NCBI GenBank assembly: GCA_019636535.1
Contig: JAHBXK010000003.1
Location: 119,248-183,247, forward strand
DNA from: Phycisphaeraceae bacterium
GTDB lineage: Bacteria > Planctomycetota > Phycisphaerae > Phycisphaerales > UBA1924
Reading direction: 5' to 3'
Length of the DNA: 64,000 nt
Shown: positions 8,944 through 18,130 of the stretch, in pieces
How the letters are laid out: each line of letters starts with the position of its first letter
How positions within the stretch are numbered: the stretch's first letter is position 1
The notes under the pieces: generated by a model
Databases searched by the model: none
Told to the model about the DNA's origin: nothing
The model's input: only the letters and a program-made list of their open reading frames with translations
Position numbers and translations under genes: made by a program

Positions 8944-9894
8944 TCACCCCGCCTTGGCCAGGCGCAGGGTTTGGGACGGCGTGAGATTGTTGACGGTCAC
9001 TTTGTTGCGACCGGTGCGTTTGGCTTGGTAGAGCCCCTTGTCGGCAGACTCCAACCACTCCTCGGCGTTCATCGCGCCGACGCCTCCGTCCGTCCCCGCC
9101 AGTCCGATCGAGATCGTCATGCGCTGTTCCGGATGGCGAGGAAACTGCAAGTCGGCCATCTCCTGCCGGATGCGCTCGGCAACCTTCGCGGCGTCGGCCG
9201 GACCGGTGTTCGGCATGATGAGCGCAAACTCCTCGCCGCCGAACCGGCAGGGAACATCGAACTGCCTGCAAGAGCTCTGGAGTACCGAGGCGACACGCTG
9301 CAGGACCTCGTCCCCGGCCGGATGGCCGTAGGTGTCGTTGATCTTCTTAAAGTGATCGACGTCGAGCATGGCCAGACTCAGCGCGTGCCCGTAGCGCGAA
9401 GCCTCGGCAAACTGCTCGGACCAGCGCTTGTTGAAGTGCGCGCGGTTTCCAAGACCGGTTAGACCGTCAACGTCGGCTCGCTCGGCGAGCAACGTCAGCA
9501 AGTGATTGAGTCTCAGCGAAGCGCGAAGGCGGGCTCGCAGTTCGGAGAGATCAAAGGGCTTGGTCACATAGTCCGTGGCGCCGAGATCGAAGGCGGTCAC
9601 CTTGTCATCGCTGGAGTTCAAGCCGCTCAGTACGATGACGGGCACGCTGTGCGTGCTCGACTTGTCCTTCAGTGCTCTGAGCACCTCGAAACCGTCCATC
9701 ACCGGCATGTCCAGATCGAGCAGAATGCACGCAACGGGCATAGTCTCGGCCAACTGCAACGCTTCGGCACCAGAAGTGGCGCCGATCAGTTGGAACTGCT
9801 CGTGGCGTAGCCTGGCCTGAAGCAGCCGGTGGACGTCCACCGAGTCGTCGACCAGCAGGACCAGAGGCAGATTGGTGGGAGTCGTCGAGGTCAC
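8944..9894 (-). CDS. Response regulator with GGDEF diguanylate cyclase domain (PleD-like)
   Basis: Makes the second messenger c-di-GMP when its receiver domain is phosphorylated. REC domain at residues 10-125: the acidic pair is in LLVDDS, the phosphoacceptor Asp in LLDLDMPVMDG, and the Lys in YVTKPFD. GGDEF domain at about 140-300: GLTGLGNRAHFNKR, DHFKKINDTYGHPAGD and the active-site loop RFGGEEFAL. An RxxD inhibitory site (RQFD) lies five residues before GGEEF, so product inhibition is likely. Start is a GTG at 9894. An Hpt gene is 92 bp upstream on the same strand and probably feeds phosphate to the REC domain. Confidence 0.93.
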   Translation of the reverse strand: MTSTTPTNLPLVLLVDDSVDVHRLLQARLRHEQFQLIGATSGAEALQLAETMPVACILLDLDMPVMDGFEVLRALKDKSSTHSVPVIVLSGLNSSDDKVTAFDLGATDYVTKPFDLSELRARLRASLRLNHLLTLLAERADVDGLTGLGNRAHFNKRWSEQFAEASRYGHALSLAMLDVDHFKKINDTYGHPAGDEVLQRVASVLQSSCRQFDVPCRFGGEEFALIMPNTGPADAAKVAERIRQEMADLQFPRHPEQRMTISIGLAGTDGGVGAMNAEEWLESADKGLYQAKRTGRNKVTVNNLTPSQTLRLAKAG

Positions 9895-9986
9895 GCTTCA
9901 ATCCCTGAAACGCACGCAAGTGCGGGTAGTCACTTGTTTCGGCTCGCATCCTTGGAGCCACGTTCGTAGTCCAACGGCACAATCGC

Positions 9987-10349
9987 TCAGCGTGCCACGG
10001 CGCGCTTGCACATGGAGTTCAACTCGTTCACGGTCTGAAGCAGTCGCTCAACCTCCTGATTGGAGAGCGCTGCCCCTTTGGGCGACATTTGCTCGACGCT
10101 GCCCGCCAACTCGCCGATTTGCGGAAAGCCATACCCGCCGCATGCGCCTTTGAGTTGATGCGCCAGCCGACGAACCTGCTCAAATTCCGCCTGCCGTGCC
10201 GCCCGCAGGAGCGATTCGGCTCGTTCGGGCAGTTCGCGTACGAACTGTTCGATCAACTCCGCCATGTCGGCGTCATCGGCCAATTGGCTCCGAATCTGCT
10301 CGGAAGACGATCCAGTCAAACCGATGGATTGGGCGCTGCGCTTGGACAT
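9987..10349 (-). CDS. Hpt (histidine phosphotransfer) domain protein
   Basis: Single-domain phosphorelay protein of 120 aa. The phosphorylatable His lies in RLAHQLKGACGGYGF, the usual HxxKG context, inside a predicted four-helix bundle. ATG 10349 is chosen because the frame upstream, although open to 10751, reads through the tRNA gene. It lies upstream of the REC-GGDEF gene on the same strand, suggesting an Hpt-to-REC relay. No histidine kinase gene is nearby. Confidence 0.85.
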   Translation of the reverse strand: MSKRSAQSIGLTGSSSEQIRSQLADDADMAELIEQFVRELPERAESLLRAARQAEFEQVRRLAHQLKGACGGYGFPQIGELAGSVEQMSPKGAALSNQEVERLLQTVNELNSMCKRAVAR

Positions 10350-10541
10350 AAGCGTCTCCGGATGAGACGAATCGGCGGTCCGAGAGGGCAGGTTGACCCC
10401 AACCTCCACAACTTTGTGGACCACGTTCCACCTGCGCAGGGGATGGTCTGAGAACGGGTCCGAGAGGAATGTCACTTGGGGTCTTGGACGTGGGATTCCC
10501 GTCAATGCCCCGTGGCCTGAACGCCCTCGGAAAGGCCGCTC

Positions 10542-10574
10542 AAATGCAAAGGCCCCGCGATCGCTCGCGGGGCC
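10542..10574 (-). terminator. Intrinsic terminator of the tRNA-Glu gene
   Basis: A perfect 10-bp inverted repeat, GGCCCCGCGA / TCGCGGGGCC with a four-base loop (10551-10574), lies 7 bp past the tRNA 3' end. On the minus strand it is followed by a T-rich tail, TTTGCATTT. Seen directly in the sequence. Confidence 0.8.
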
Positions 10575-10581
10575 GTGAAAG

Positions 10582-10656
10582 TGACCCCATGGGGATTCGA
10601 ACCCCAGTTTCCAGGATGAGAACCTGGCGTCCTGGACCAGACTAGACGATGGGGCC
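10582..10656 (-). tRNA. tRNA-Glu (anticodon CTC)
   Basis: The complete cloverleaf can be folded by eye on the minus strand. The acceptor stem GGCCCCA pairs with TGGGGTC with one G-U pair. The anticodon arm is CCAGG-TTCTCAT-CCTGG, giving anticodon CTC, which reads GAG. The T arm is TGGGG-TTCGAAT-CCCCA, and the discriminator base is A. The CTAGT D-arm region also resembles bacterial tRNA-Glu. CCA is not encoded. A clear intrinsic terminator follows. Confidence 0.96.
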
Positions 10657-10777
10657 GGGTTCGATTGTGGCGGAACCCTAGCGGAATTCCGTCCGTGGTC
10701 AAGCACTTGGGCCAACGGCAGGATGCGTCGGATCGGTTTCTGAGCTGCCAAGTCGATTCAGCACGCTAATCACCCCG

Positions 10778-11098
10778 CTAGCGGGCAGAATCAACGAGCA
10801 GCCTGCGCAGGTGCGCCAATGCGTAAACCGCGGCTTCTTGATCGGTCTGCCCCACGACCGAACCGCTCGGCGAGCCGTCCACGGCCTGCCAAGTGGCCTT
10901 CACGCATGAGAAGCGATCAATGCGTTCCAATCCGAACCTGAAACCCGCCGACGCGAACTCGTCCGCTACACGCCGCGGGCCCGGATATGGCCTTCCGTCA
11001 CCGTCGTACATGCACCCCGACGTGTCGAGGGTTCGCCATCCCGTCGCTTCTAACTCGTCCAATGCAATCGTGAGGCTCAAAGGACGGCTCCTTACCAT
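10778..11098 (-). CDS. Hypothetical protein, 106 aa
   Basis: Not recognised. A small soluble protein with no signal peptide or membrane segment. It carries GCMYDGDGRPYPGPRRVADEF in the middle (first part quoted only as position guide) and a helical C-terminus. The start at ATG 11098 is favoured by a GGGAGG ribosome binding site about 10 bp upstream; the frame extends to 11140 without such a site. No functional residues stand out. It lies between tRNA-Glu and greA on the same strand. Confidence 0.55.
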   Translation of the reverse strand: MVRSRPLSLTIALDELEATGWRTLDTSGCMYDGDGRPYPGPRRVADEFASAGFRFGLERIDRFSCVKATWQAVDGSPSGSVVGQTDQEAAVYALAHLRRLLVDSAR

Positions 11099-11267
11099 TT
11101 GTCCGCCCTCCCACGGATGGACCCGTGACTCTAAGCCCATCGACTCGGGTGTTCCACAGGTTATCGGGCGAGGTCACTCGTCTGTGGATTGGCGATGCAC
11201 GACTATGCAGCCGATCGCTCACGACTAACGAGTTTGCATGTCTCGGATCCCGTTGTTCGGCATGGAC

Positions 11268-11732
11268 TTACAGGATCTCGAGCACTCGGAATCGCTTATC
11301 GCCACGGGGTCCTCGAACGGTGATTTCCTCGCCGACTCGTGCCTTGTGCAGCGCCTCACCGAACGGGCTGCCGAGCGTTGCCTCGAAGAACTCGGCCGAA
11401 GCGACAGTCGTCGCTTCGCCAACGAGCCGTACGAGTTCCTCGTCGTCGGTGCCCACCTCGATGATCCTGACGGTTGCCCCAACGAACACGACACCCTCAA
11501 CCTGCATCGAAGGGTCGATGACGGTCGCCTTGGTCAGTCGCTCTTGAAGCCGCTGAATCTCCGCCTCCTGCATGCCCTGCTCTTCTCGAGCGGCGTGGTA
11601 GTCGCCGTTTTCCTTCAGATCGCCCAAGGCGCGTGCCTCAGCGATCCGCTGGGAGATCACGGGTCGGTTCGCGACAAGCGCGGTCAGGCGCTGCTCGAGT
11701 GACTGCTTTTCTTCCGGAGTGATGAATTCCAT
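11268..11732 (-). CDS. greA: Transcription elongation factor GreA
   Basis: Binds the RNA polymerase secondary channel and stimulates transcript cleavage to rescue backtracked complexes. The N-terminal coiled coil contains ALGDLKENGDYHAAREEQG, with the acidic tip residues needed for cleavage. The C-terminal FKBP-like domain includes VGATVRIIEVG and SPFGEALHKARVGEEITV. At 154 aa it is the normal length. The start is ATG 11732; the frame is open further upstream but the sequence there is not GreA-like. Confidence 0.95.
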   Translation of the reverse strand: MEFITPEEKQSLEQRLTALVANRPVISQRIAEARALGDLKENGDYHAAREEQGMQEAEIQRLQERLTKATVIDPSMQVEGVVFVGATVRIIEVGTDDEELVRLVGEATTVASAEFFEATLGSPFGEALHKARVGEEITVRGPRGDKRFRVLEIL

Positions 11733-11973
11733 GACCAACCCTCCGCACCGTAGTCGAACGGTACGAGCCGTGCGGGCCGATTCCCGCGGTTCCACCCCCA
11801 GCCCCACGCCCCCCGCGCTCGTCTTCTCGCCACCACCGATCCCTCGCGGCGAGAACTCGGCAAGACCCCGTTTCGAACCCGAACCGTGCCGAATGAACTG
11901 AATCAGGAAACCAGCCGACGCTGATTCCGATTCAAGTATATTCGGCCAGAATCCGCGCGGAGATCGATCCTGA

Positions 11974-12975
11974 TCAGGCCGACGGCGGTAGGGTGGAGTC
12001 CCCTTCTGTCCATCCTTTGACGGACTTCGCAGATCGAGACCTGCCCCACGCAACGCACCACAAGAGTGCGCCGACCGCACCGATTCCGAGCAAGATCCCC
12101 CACTGCACAATCGAAACCAGATGCTGCGGTCCGGCAATGCCCCTCCCGGCAACGACGAGAACCCCTGTAAATGGGGAGAGCAATTCCAGCCACTCCGGAA
12201 CAGCCGTATGCATGTCAAGCGTCCGCCGCGCACGAGCCGCTTTGAGCACCAACCCCAAAGTCGGTGCAGCGAGGACAAGCAGAAGCACCGCGAGCATCCA
12301 GGCCCACCGATTCGGAAGCGCAGCAGGAACCGCTTCGGTGAACACAACCGAGCGCCCACCCAACAGCGCGTTTGCCAGTATCCCTGAGATCAGCACGAGC
12401 CAGGCCAGAACAAGGAGGGACATGGCCAACACCACTTCGAGCGGCCACCCGGCCATGTAGATCATGGGCCACACGACCATCAGAACAGGCACGGCCACAA
12501 CCCACGCATCGAGCAAGACGGAAGTGAGCACACGCTGCCTCGGCGGCGCTTGGCTCAAGCGGACCATCGGCCAGAGAACAAAGGCGCCGACCGCGATGAC
12601 GATGAGCATGATGCGTGCAGCGGGGCTATAGGAGTCCTGCGTGACCGCTGTGGCTCCGTAGACCCATCGAACACTGCCCGCCATCGCCGCCATGACGTAC
12701 ATCACCCAGAGCACGGCAAAGAGCCGGGGCTCACCACGCCGATGTGCCCAAGGATCGTCTCGTTGTTGCGAAGGCTGCCCGCTCGGTTGGGCAGTCCACA
12801 CGTCAGGCTCATCCGGCAAGTCATGAACCGTCTGTTGCTGGCCTGCGCCGTCTGGCGCGCCGATCAAGTTCCGATCCGGCCCGCTATCACCCGCAGGGTT
12901 GACGGGCGGGGGGGGGTAAGCGGGAGATGCCGGATCATGATCCACGCCGGACTGTACGGAACAAGCAGCCAACAC
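11974..12975 (-). CDS. Polytopic membrane protein of unknown function
   Basis: Not assigned to a family. A Pro/Gln-rich soluble N-terminus of about 80 residues precedes six or seven hydrophobic helices, among them LFAVLWVMYVMAAMAGS, IMLIVIAVGAFVLWPMV and MLAVLLLVLAAPTLGLVL. No transport or catalytic motif was recognised. The only start codons in frame after the upstream stop are GTG 12975 and TTG 12972. These give a protein beginning MLAACS, although the bases before them also encode a hydrophobic run, so the true N-terminus is unclear. It lies 25 bp downstream of gpmI on the same strand. Confidence 0.6.
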   Translation of the reverse strand: MLAACSVQSGVDHDPASPAYPPPPVNPAGDSGPDRNLIGAPDGAGQQQTVHDLPDEPDVWTAQPSGQPSQQRDDPWAHRRGEPRLFAVLWVMYVMAAMAGSVRWVYGATAVTQDSYSPAARIMLIVIAVGAFVLWPMVRLSQAPPRQRVLTSVLLDAWVVAVPVLMVVWPMIYMAGWPLEVVLAMSLLVLAWLVLISGILANALLGGRSVVFTEAVPAALPNRWAWMLAVLLLVLAAPTLGLVLKAARARRTLDMHTAVPEWLELLSPFTGVLVVAGRGIAGPQHLVSIVQWGILLGIGAVGALLWCVAWGRSRSAKSVKGWTEGDSTLPPSA

Positions 12976-13000
12976 TGCCGCGATCGCCGCGCCGAGTTGC

Positions 13001-14719
13001 TCACGCCAACAGCGACCGGCCGGTCATGGCCTTCGGCTGGGAGAGCCCCGTCATTTCCAGCGAGGTGGGCACGATGTCGGCAAGCCGACCACCGGCTCGG
13101 AGTCGGCGACCCTTGAAACGATCGCCAACGACATGGAGAGGGACGTCGTAGGTCGTGTGAGCGGTGTGCGGAGCGTTCGTTGCGGGATCGAACATCTGCT
13201 CGGCGTTGCCGTGATCGGCGGTGACGATCAGAGACCCCTTGCGAGCAAGCACGGCCTGCATGATCCGACCGACGCATGTATCGACCACGGCGCAGGCCTT
13301 GACCGCGGCTTCGAGGTTGCCCGTGTGGCCGACCATGTCCCCGTTGGCGAAATTGACGACGAAGATCTGCTCGGCATCGGGGGCTTCGAGCCGGCGAAGA
13401 ACCGCCGCGCAGACTTCTTCGGCGGCCATTTCGGGCTTCAGGTCGTAGGTGTCGACTTTGGGGCTCTGCGGGTTCTCGCGACGTTCGTCGGGGAAGGGCT
13501 GGTCGCGGTAGTCGTTGAAGAAGAACGTGACGTGGGGGTACTTCTCCGTCTCGGCGCAGCGGAACTGACGAAGACCGCTCGCAGCCCACCACTCGCCGGC
13601 AATGTCGGTCATCTTCGGCGGCTTTGGGAAGGCGACCTTGACGTGCGGCGAGAGAAACTCCGCATACGCGGTCATGGTGATGAAATCGAGGTGCATGCGC
13701 GCACCGCGTGAAAATCCTCGCTTGCCGGAATCCGGGGAAGGCTTGACATCGGCAGACGGATTCTGGTCGAAGTTCGGCAGGACGAAGGCGCTGACCAGTT
13801 CGCGCGGCCGGTCGCCGCGGTAGTTGTAGAAAATCACTGTGTCCCCGTCCGCGATGCGAGTGCGCATGGCGTCGTCCGGGTGTCGGCCGATCATCGCCGG
13901 AGTCACGAACTCGTCGCCCGCGAGGTTGGCCGAGGGTGGGCGGTCGTAGTAGCGCTTCACCGCGTACTCAGCGCTCTCGACGCACGCGATCTTGTGTTTC
14001 GACCAGTCTCTTCCGGTAAGGCAGGAATAGGCTCTCTCGACGCGCTCCCAGCGGAAGTCACGGTCCATGGCCCAGTAGCGGCCCATGACGCTGGCGATCG
14101 GTGAGCCCTCACCGAGCAGGCCAAGGCGTCGACAACGAGACTCAATCTGTCGGACAAATTCGAGTCCGGTGAAGGGCCCGGTGTCACGGCCGTCCATGAA
14201 CAAGTGGACGGCGACATCGGCGACTTCGAGTTTGCGGCAGAGTTCGAGGAGCGCGTAGAGGTGCTCAAGTTGACCGTGGACACCCGCGTCGGAAGCGATG
14301 CCCATGAGATGGACGTAGCGTCCCACGGCCTTGGCGCGCTTGATCGCGCTGACGACTACCTCATTGGTGTGTAGGGCGGGCGGCTCACCGCGCGCCCCCC
14401 CTCCGGGTCGGCAAGCCTTGGTGATGGCGACCGATTCCTGATCGACCACGCGGCCGGCGCCGATATTCTGGTGACCGACTTCTGAGTTGCCCATCGTGCC
14501 CTCGGGCAGGCCGACATCCTCCCCGCTGGTCTTGATGAGCGTGGTCGGCCAGTCGCGCGTAAGAGCATCGGCCACGGGCGTCAGTCCGCGCTGAGAAGCA
14601 ATCTTGACGGCGTTGAAGGCGTCGTGGGACGGGTTGGGGTTCTCTCCCCACCCGTCACGGATGATCAGGACGAAGGGGGTGTTCGCCAAGTTCGACGAAG
14701 CGCTGACAGCGTCGGTCAT
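13001..14719 (-). CDS. gpmI: 2,3-bisphosphoglycerate-independent phosphoglycerate mutase
   Basis: Interconverts 3- and 2-phosphoglycerate in glycolysis and gluconeogenesis, using two manganese ions and a phosphoserine intermediate. The alkaline-phosphatase fold start is FVLIIRDGWGENP, and the nucleophilic Ser lies in TMGNSEVGHQNIGAGR. Later motifs are VHLFMDGRDTGPFTG, NFANGDMVGHTG and VTADHGNAEQM, which provide the metal ligands. At 572 aa it is somewhat longer than the usual 510-550. It probably heads a transcript with the membrane protein gene 25 bp downstream. Confidence 0.95.
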   Translation of the reverse strand: MTDAVSASSNLANTPFVLIIRDGWGENPNPSHDAFNAVKIASQRGLTPVADALTRDWPTTLIKTSGEDVGLPEGTMGNSEVGHQNIGAGRVVDQESVAITKACRPGGGARGEPPALHTNEVVVSAIKRAKAVGRYVHLMGIASDAGVHGQLEHLYALLELCRKLEVADVAVHLFMDGRDTGPFTGLEFVRQIESRCRRLGLLGEGSPIASVMGRYWAMDRDFRWERVERAYSCLTGRDWSKHKIACVESAEYAVKRYYDRPPSANLAGDEFVTPAMIGRHPDDAMRTRIADGDTVIFYNYRGDRPRELVSAFVLPNFDQNPSADVKPSPDSGKRGFSRGARMHLDFITMTAYAEFLSPHVKVAFPKPPKMTDIAGEWWAASGLRQFRCAETEKYPHVTFFFNDYRDQPFPDERRENPQSPKVDTYDLKPEMAAEEVCAAVLRRLEAPDAEQIFVVNFANGDMVGHTGNLEAAVKACAVVDTCVGRIMQAVLARKGSLIVTADHGNAEQMFDPATNAPHTAHTTYDVPLHVVGDRFKGRRLRAGGRLADIVPTSLEMTGLSQPKAMTGRSLLA

Positions 14720-14770
14720 GGCCGAGTGTATCGAGACCGATCGTGCACGCCGAACGTGTGGCAGACCGGT

Positions 14771-15253
14771 TCAGGCGATTCTGGCCAGCACGTCTTCCCA
14801 CTTCATGGCGTTCCCCGGCTCTCGGGACTCGGACCACTTGACCTTGCCCCGGCCGGAGGGGTCCTTGCCGATCACAACCGTCCCGCGCTTGGAGACGTTC
14901 AGATCAGCCCAGTACAGACCGTACTCCTTGCACACCTGGCGGTGCATGTCGCTGAGCAGGGTGTGCTTGAACCCTTCTTTCTCGGCCCAAGCCTTGTTGG
15001 CGGCGAAGGAATCGCAGGAAACACCCACGACCTGCGCCCCCTTGGCGGTCCACTGGGCCAGGTCCTTGGAAATGCAGTTCATCTCCGTGCCGCAGACGCC
15101 GGTGAAGGCCAGCGGGTAGAAGCACAGGATGACATCCCCCGCTTTCACGGCGTCGGAGAGGGTCCAATCGGCCCGATCCTGGGTCTTGAGCGTGAAGTCG
15201 GGAGCGGTATCGCCCGGGGCGATCAGGGTTTCTCGGGTGGCCAGTGCGGACAT
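14771..15253 (-). CDS. Peroxiredoxin (AhpC/TSA family)
   Basis: Thiol peroxidase that reduces hydrogen peroxide or organic peroxides. The peroxidatic Cys is in FYPLAFTGVCGTEM, the PxxxTxxC context, at about residue 50. Further cysteines (NCISKD, VSCDSF, QVCKEYG) could resolve the sulfenic acid, so one-Cys or two-Cys mechanisms are both possible. The start at ATG 15253 gives 160 aa, the usual size for the AhpE/BCP-type branch. It is upstream of gpmI with 50 bp between them on the same strand. Confidence 0.9.
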   Translation of the reverse strand: MSALATRETLIAPGDTAPDFTLKTQDRADWTLSDAVKAGDVILCFYPLAFTGVCGTEMNCISKDLAQWTAKGAQVVGVSCDSFAANKAWAEKEGFKHTLLSDMHRQVCKEYGLYWADLNVSKRGTVVIGKDPSGRGKVKWSESREPGNAMKWEDVLARIA

Positions 15254-15456
15254 CGTTCGGCTCCTGCGGTATCGTGATGCTGATTCGATGCTGAGCGTAT
15301 ACGCCATCCGACGGTGATCAGCGATCGGCGGTTGTCGGGAATCAACCGTGAATCGTGGGGGTGGATACGCTGGTGCCGTTAGGTATCCACATGGTCGAAG
15401 CGCTCGCGAGAGCGAGTGTTCGTAGACCGCCACGAACCGACAGGAGGCATCCAGGG

Positions 15457-16308
15457 ATGGAGCCGAGCACGATGACCTTGGCGAATCTGAGGCAGCGGTA
15501 TGAGGATGTTCGCGCCCGCATTGCCTCCGCGGCGGAGCGTTCGGGTCGCACCGGACGTGAAATCGTTCTGGTAGCGGTCACCAAGACCGCGGAGCCCGAC
15601 CAGATTCGCGAATTGATGCGTCTTGGCCACCAGGACTTCGGCGAGAACCGTGTGCAACAACTCGTGCAGCGTGCAGCGATCATCGATGAGTGGTTGCAGC
15701 GACATCGGACAATGTCGCACACGGCCGAGGCACGATCGGCGGGGGACGAACTCCTCGGCGATGGTCCGACCGGATCCGGTGCGCCGCCGTCAGCGCGATG
15801 GCACATGATCGGTCACTTGCAGCGCAACAAGGCTCGCAAGGTGATCGAAACGTGCCGGCTCATCCACTCCGTAGACAATCTGCGCGTGGCGGAGGAGATC
15901 CAGGCGATCGCCGTGAAGCGTGACAAACCTGTCGACGTCCTGCTGCAGGTCAACTGCTCGGGCGAGCGGCAGAAGTTCGGCTGTGCGGTGCCCGCCGCGA
16001 TCCACCTGGCCGAGCAGATCGAAACGATGCTGCACGTCCGCCTGCGCGGGCTGATGACGATGGCCGCGTACAGCGACAAAGCGGAGGACTCGCGTCCCAC
16101 GTTCGGCCGACTGTTTGAACTGTTCGAGGAGATTCGTGACTCCGGAGCGGTCAGTCCCCACTTCAACATCCTCTCGATGGGCATGAGCAACGACTTCGAG
16201 GTGGCCATCGAGGAGGGCGCGAACCTGGTGCGGGTCGGCTCGGCGATCTTTGGTGAGTCGGCCGACGGCGCGAGCAACCCGGACGATGATGCCGAGGACG
16301 ACGCCTGA
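15457..16308 (+). CDS. yggS: YggS/PROSC family pyridoxal phosphate homeostasis protein
   Basis: PLP-binding, alanine-racemase-fold protein thought to buffer free PLP rather than catalyse a reaction. The PLP-binding Lys lies in LVAVTKTAEPDQI. Family motifs DFGENRVQQL, WHMIGHLQRNKAR, HSVDN and NILSMGMSNDFEVAIEEGANLVRVG are all in order. A perfect AGGAGG at 15442-15447 sets the start at ATG 15457 (283 aa). An insert of about 35 residues after DEWLQRH lengthens it compared with the usual 230 aa, and there is an acidic C-terminal tail. Confidence 0.93.
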   Translation: MEPSTMTLANLRQRYEDVRARIASAAERSGRTGREIVLVAVTKTAEPDQIRELMRLGHQDFGENRVQQLVQRAAIIDEWLQRHRTMSHTAEARSAGDELLGDGPTGSGAPPSARWHMIGHLQRNKARKVIETCRLIHSVDNLRVAEEIQAIAVKRDKPVDVLLQVNCSGERQKFGCAVPAAIHLAEQIETMLHVRLRGLMTMAAYSDKAEDSRPTFGRLFELFEEIRDSGAVSPHFNILSMGMSNDFEVAIEEGANLVRVGSAIFGESADGASNPDDDAEDDA

Positions 16309-16341
16309 CTTCGGCCAATGGAAGTGTTGGAGCCCCCGAGT

Positions 16342-17973
16342 TCAGCGAGCGGGCGCCATGTCCGCCCGCTCGTACCACCTCAACGCCGTTCGCAAGGCGG
16401 TCAGGTCGGACGCGTTGACGATTCCGTCTCCGTTCACGTCTGTCAGCAGCGTAAACCACGAGTAGAGGTCTTCGATATCGATCCTTCCGTCACCGTTCAC
16501 GTCGTAGTTGCCCGGCGGGGGCGGAGGAGGTCCGTCGAACACGACGTTGGCCGTGATCGGGATCATCAGGATCGGGCCGTCAGCGCTGTTGGAAGAAACA
16601 ACCAACGAGCCCGACTTCGGCCCGAGTGAAGACGTATCGAGTGCGATGACGTGCTGGTTGAGCGGCGCACCGGCCACTCCGAAGAACGCGCCGCCCGGCG
16701 CGGTAAATCCGCTCGGCGCTGAGAGCGAGTAGGCGAGTTGCTCAAGGCCGAAGACGCCGGGGTATTCGGGCCGCTTCCACACAGGCACAGCGATCGCGTT
16801 GCCGATCTGGATCGTGGTCTCTGCGGTCGAGAACTGCGGAACGTCGCCGAAGTCGATCGACGCCGGCGCTGACACGCGGGCAGGAACCTGCAGGTCAAGA
16901 AAAACGGGCAGGTGGCCGGTCTGGTTGTTGGTCGAGTCGATCAGGGCTTGCGCAATCACTTCGCCCACCATGGTGTTGCCGGTGGTCGTCAGGGCAACGT
17001 CGTAACTCGTGCCGTCGTTGCCCCACGCGCGGTAGGAGTGGTTCGGATCGTTCCACGTCACCGTGGAGTACGCGAGCATGATGTTCCCGCCCGGCTGAGC
17101 CGGGAGATACGTCAGACCCGTGCCGCCACGCAGATTGGGCGAGATGAGGATGAAATCGAAGCGATCATCCATCCCGGCCCCTAGCGAGGGCTCGAACGGG
17201 TCCTGCGTATGCACGAACCTGAAGTTGAAGTTGTTGTTCCAAGAGCCGGGCGTGTTGATCGGGTCGACGAGTTGACCCGGACCCGCGGCGATCAACGTCT
17301 GATAGGCCTGCTGATTGGAGGACTGAACGTTGAAATCGCCACCGAGCAGATATCGGGTACCTTCCGGAAGCGTGAGGATGTCCGCCCGGATCCGCTCGGC
17401 CTCAGGCGTGCGCCGGTCTTGATCCGCCGTTGAGGACCCGGCCTTCATGTGCGACGAGTACATGTAGATCTCGGCCTGCGCACCGGTGTAACCTGCCAGC
17501 CGCATGCGCCAACGATGGTTGTCACGCGGCGGCTGATCGGGACCGCTGCCAGTGTTCGCTGTGAGTGCGACCGTGCCAAGCCATTGGAACTTCGACGTGC
17601 GGTAGACGAGGCCGTTGCCGGTGTCACCGTTGTCGGCAACATAGGGAACCGCCGCCCAATCGCCCGGGCTGCCCGGAGCGGTGTTCAGCAGGATCACGAA
17701 CTGGTTGAGCGAAGTCTGGCCGGTGTTGGTCTTCTGCAACACCGTGCCCGGACCCTGAATGATCTCCTGAAGGATGATGGCGTCGGGCGTCATCGACCGA
17801 CCCATGAACTCGCCGTAGATCGCGGTCTGGAACTCGTTGACGCGGCCGCCGGCATAGTTCGTGAGGTTCCATTGCGCGACGCGGACCTGTCCGTGGGCCA
17901 CCGAGCCGATGACCGCGAGCCAGACACCGGCGATCAACATCCGAGCAACACAAGACGCAGCACGTCGAGACAT
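16342..17973 (-). CDS. Secreted endonuclease/exonuclease/phosphatase-fold protein with C-terminal dockerin-like repeats
   Basis: Exported protein with a signal peptide (MLIAGVWLAVIGSVAHG). Its EEP-type domain shows VRVAQWNLTNY and AIILQEI at the start, LGGDFNVQSS in the middle, and DDRFDFILIS. The C-terminus has two dockerin-type calcium loops, DVNGDGRIDIEDL and DVNGDGIVNASDL, common at the ends of planctomycete exported proteins. A domain of about 150 residues, possibly Ig-like, lies between. A GGGGA ribosome binding site supports ATG 17973 (543 aa). The substrate (nucleic acid or phospholipid) is unknown. Confidence 0.8.
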   Translation of the reverse strand: MSRRAASCVARMLIAGVWLAVIGSVAHGQVRVAQWNLTNYAGGRVNEFQTAIYGEFMGRSMTPDAIILQEIIQGPGTVLQKTNTGQTSLNQFVILLNTAPGSPGDWAAVPYVADNGDTGNGLVYRTSKFQWLGTVALTANTGSGPDQPPRDNHRWRMRLAGYTGAQAEIYMYSSHMKAGSSTADQDRRTPEAERIRADILTLPEGTRYLLGGDFNVQSSNQQAYQTLIAAGPGQLVDPINTPGSWNNNFNFRFVHTQDPFEPSLGAGMDDRFDFILISPNLRGGTGLTYLPAQPGGNIMLAYSTVTWNDPNHSYRAWGNDGTSYDVALTTTGNTMVGEVIAQALIDSTNNQTGHLPVFLDLQVPARVSAPASIDFGDVPQFSTAETTIQIGNAIAVPVWKRPEYPGVFGLEQLAYSLSAPSGFTAPGGAFFGVAGAPLNQHVIALDTSSLGPKSGSLVVSSNSADGPILMIPITANVVFDGPPPPPPGNYDVNGDGRIDIEDLYSWFTLLTDVNGDGIVNASDLTALRTALRWYERADMAPAR

Positions 17974-18130
17974 CGAGTTCCCCTGCACGCCAAGCCCGGG
18001 CTGTGCGACCGAGCAGGCCGACCGTCAAGAGTGTGACGCACGCACGACGCAAGACCAGCAACGTCAGCGTGAAACGTGCACAAAGGCGGGGCACCGGTGG
18101 TACCGCTTCCGTCGCGTATAGTAGCGCCGC

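Noticed and set aside
10350..10751. N-terminal extension of the Hpt gene upstream to 10751
   Set aside because: It reads through the tRNA-Glu gene and its terminator.
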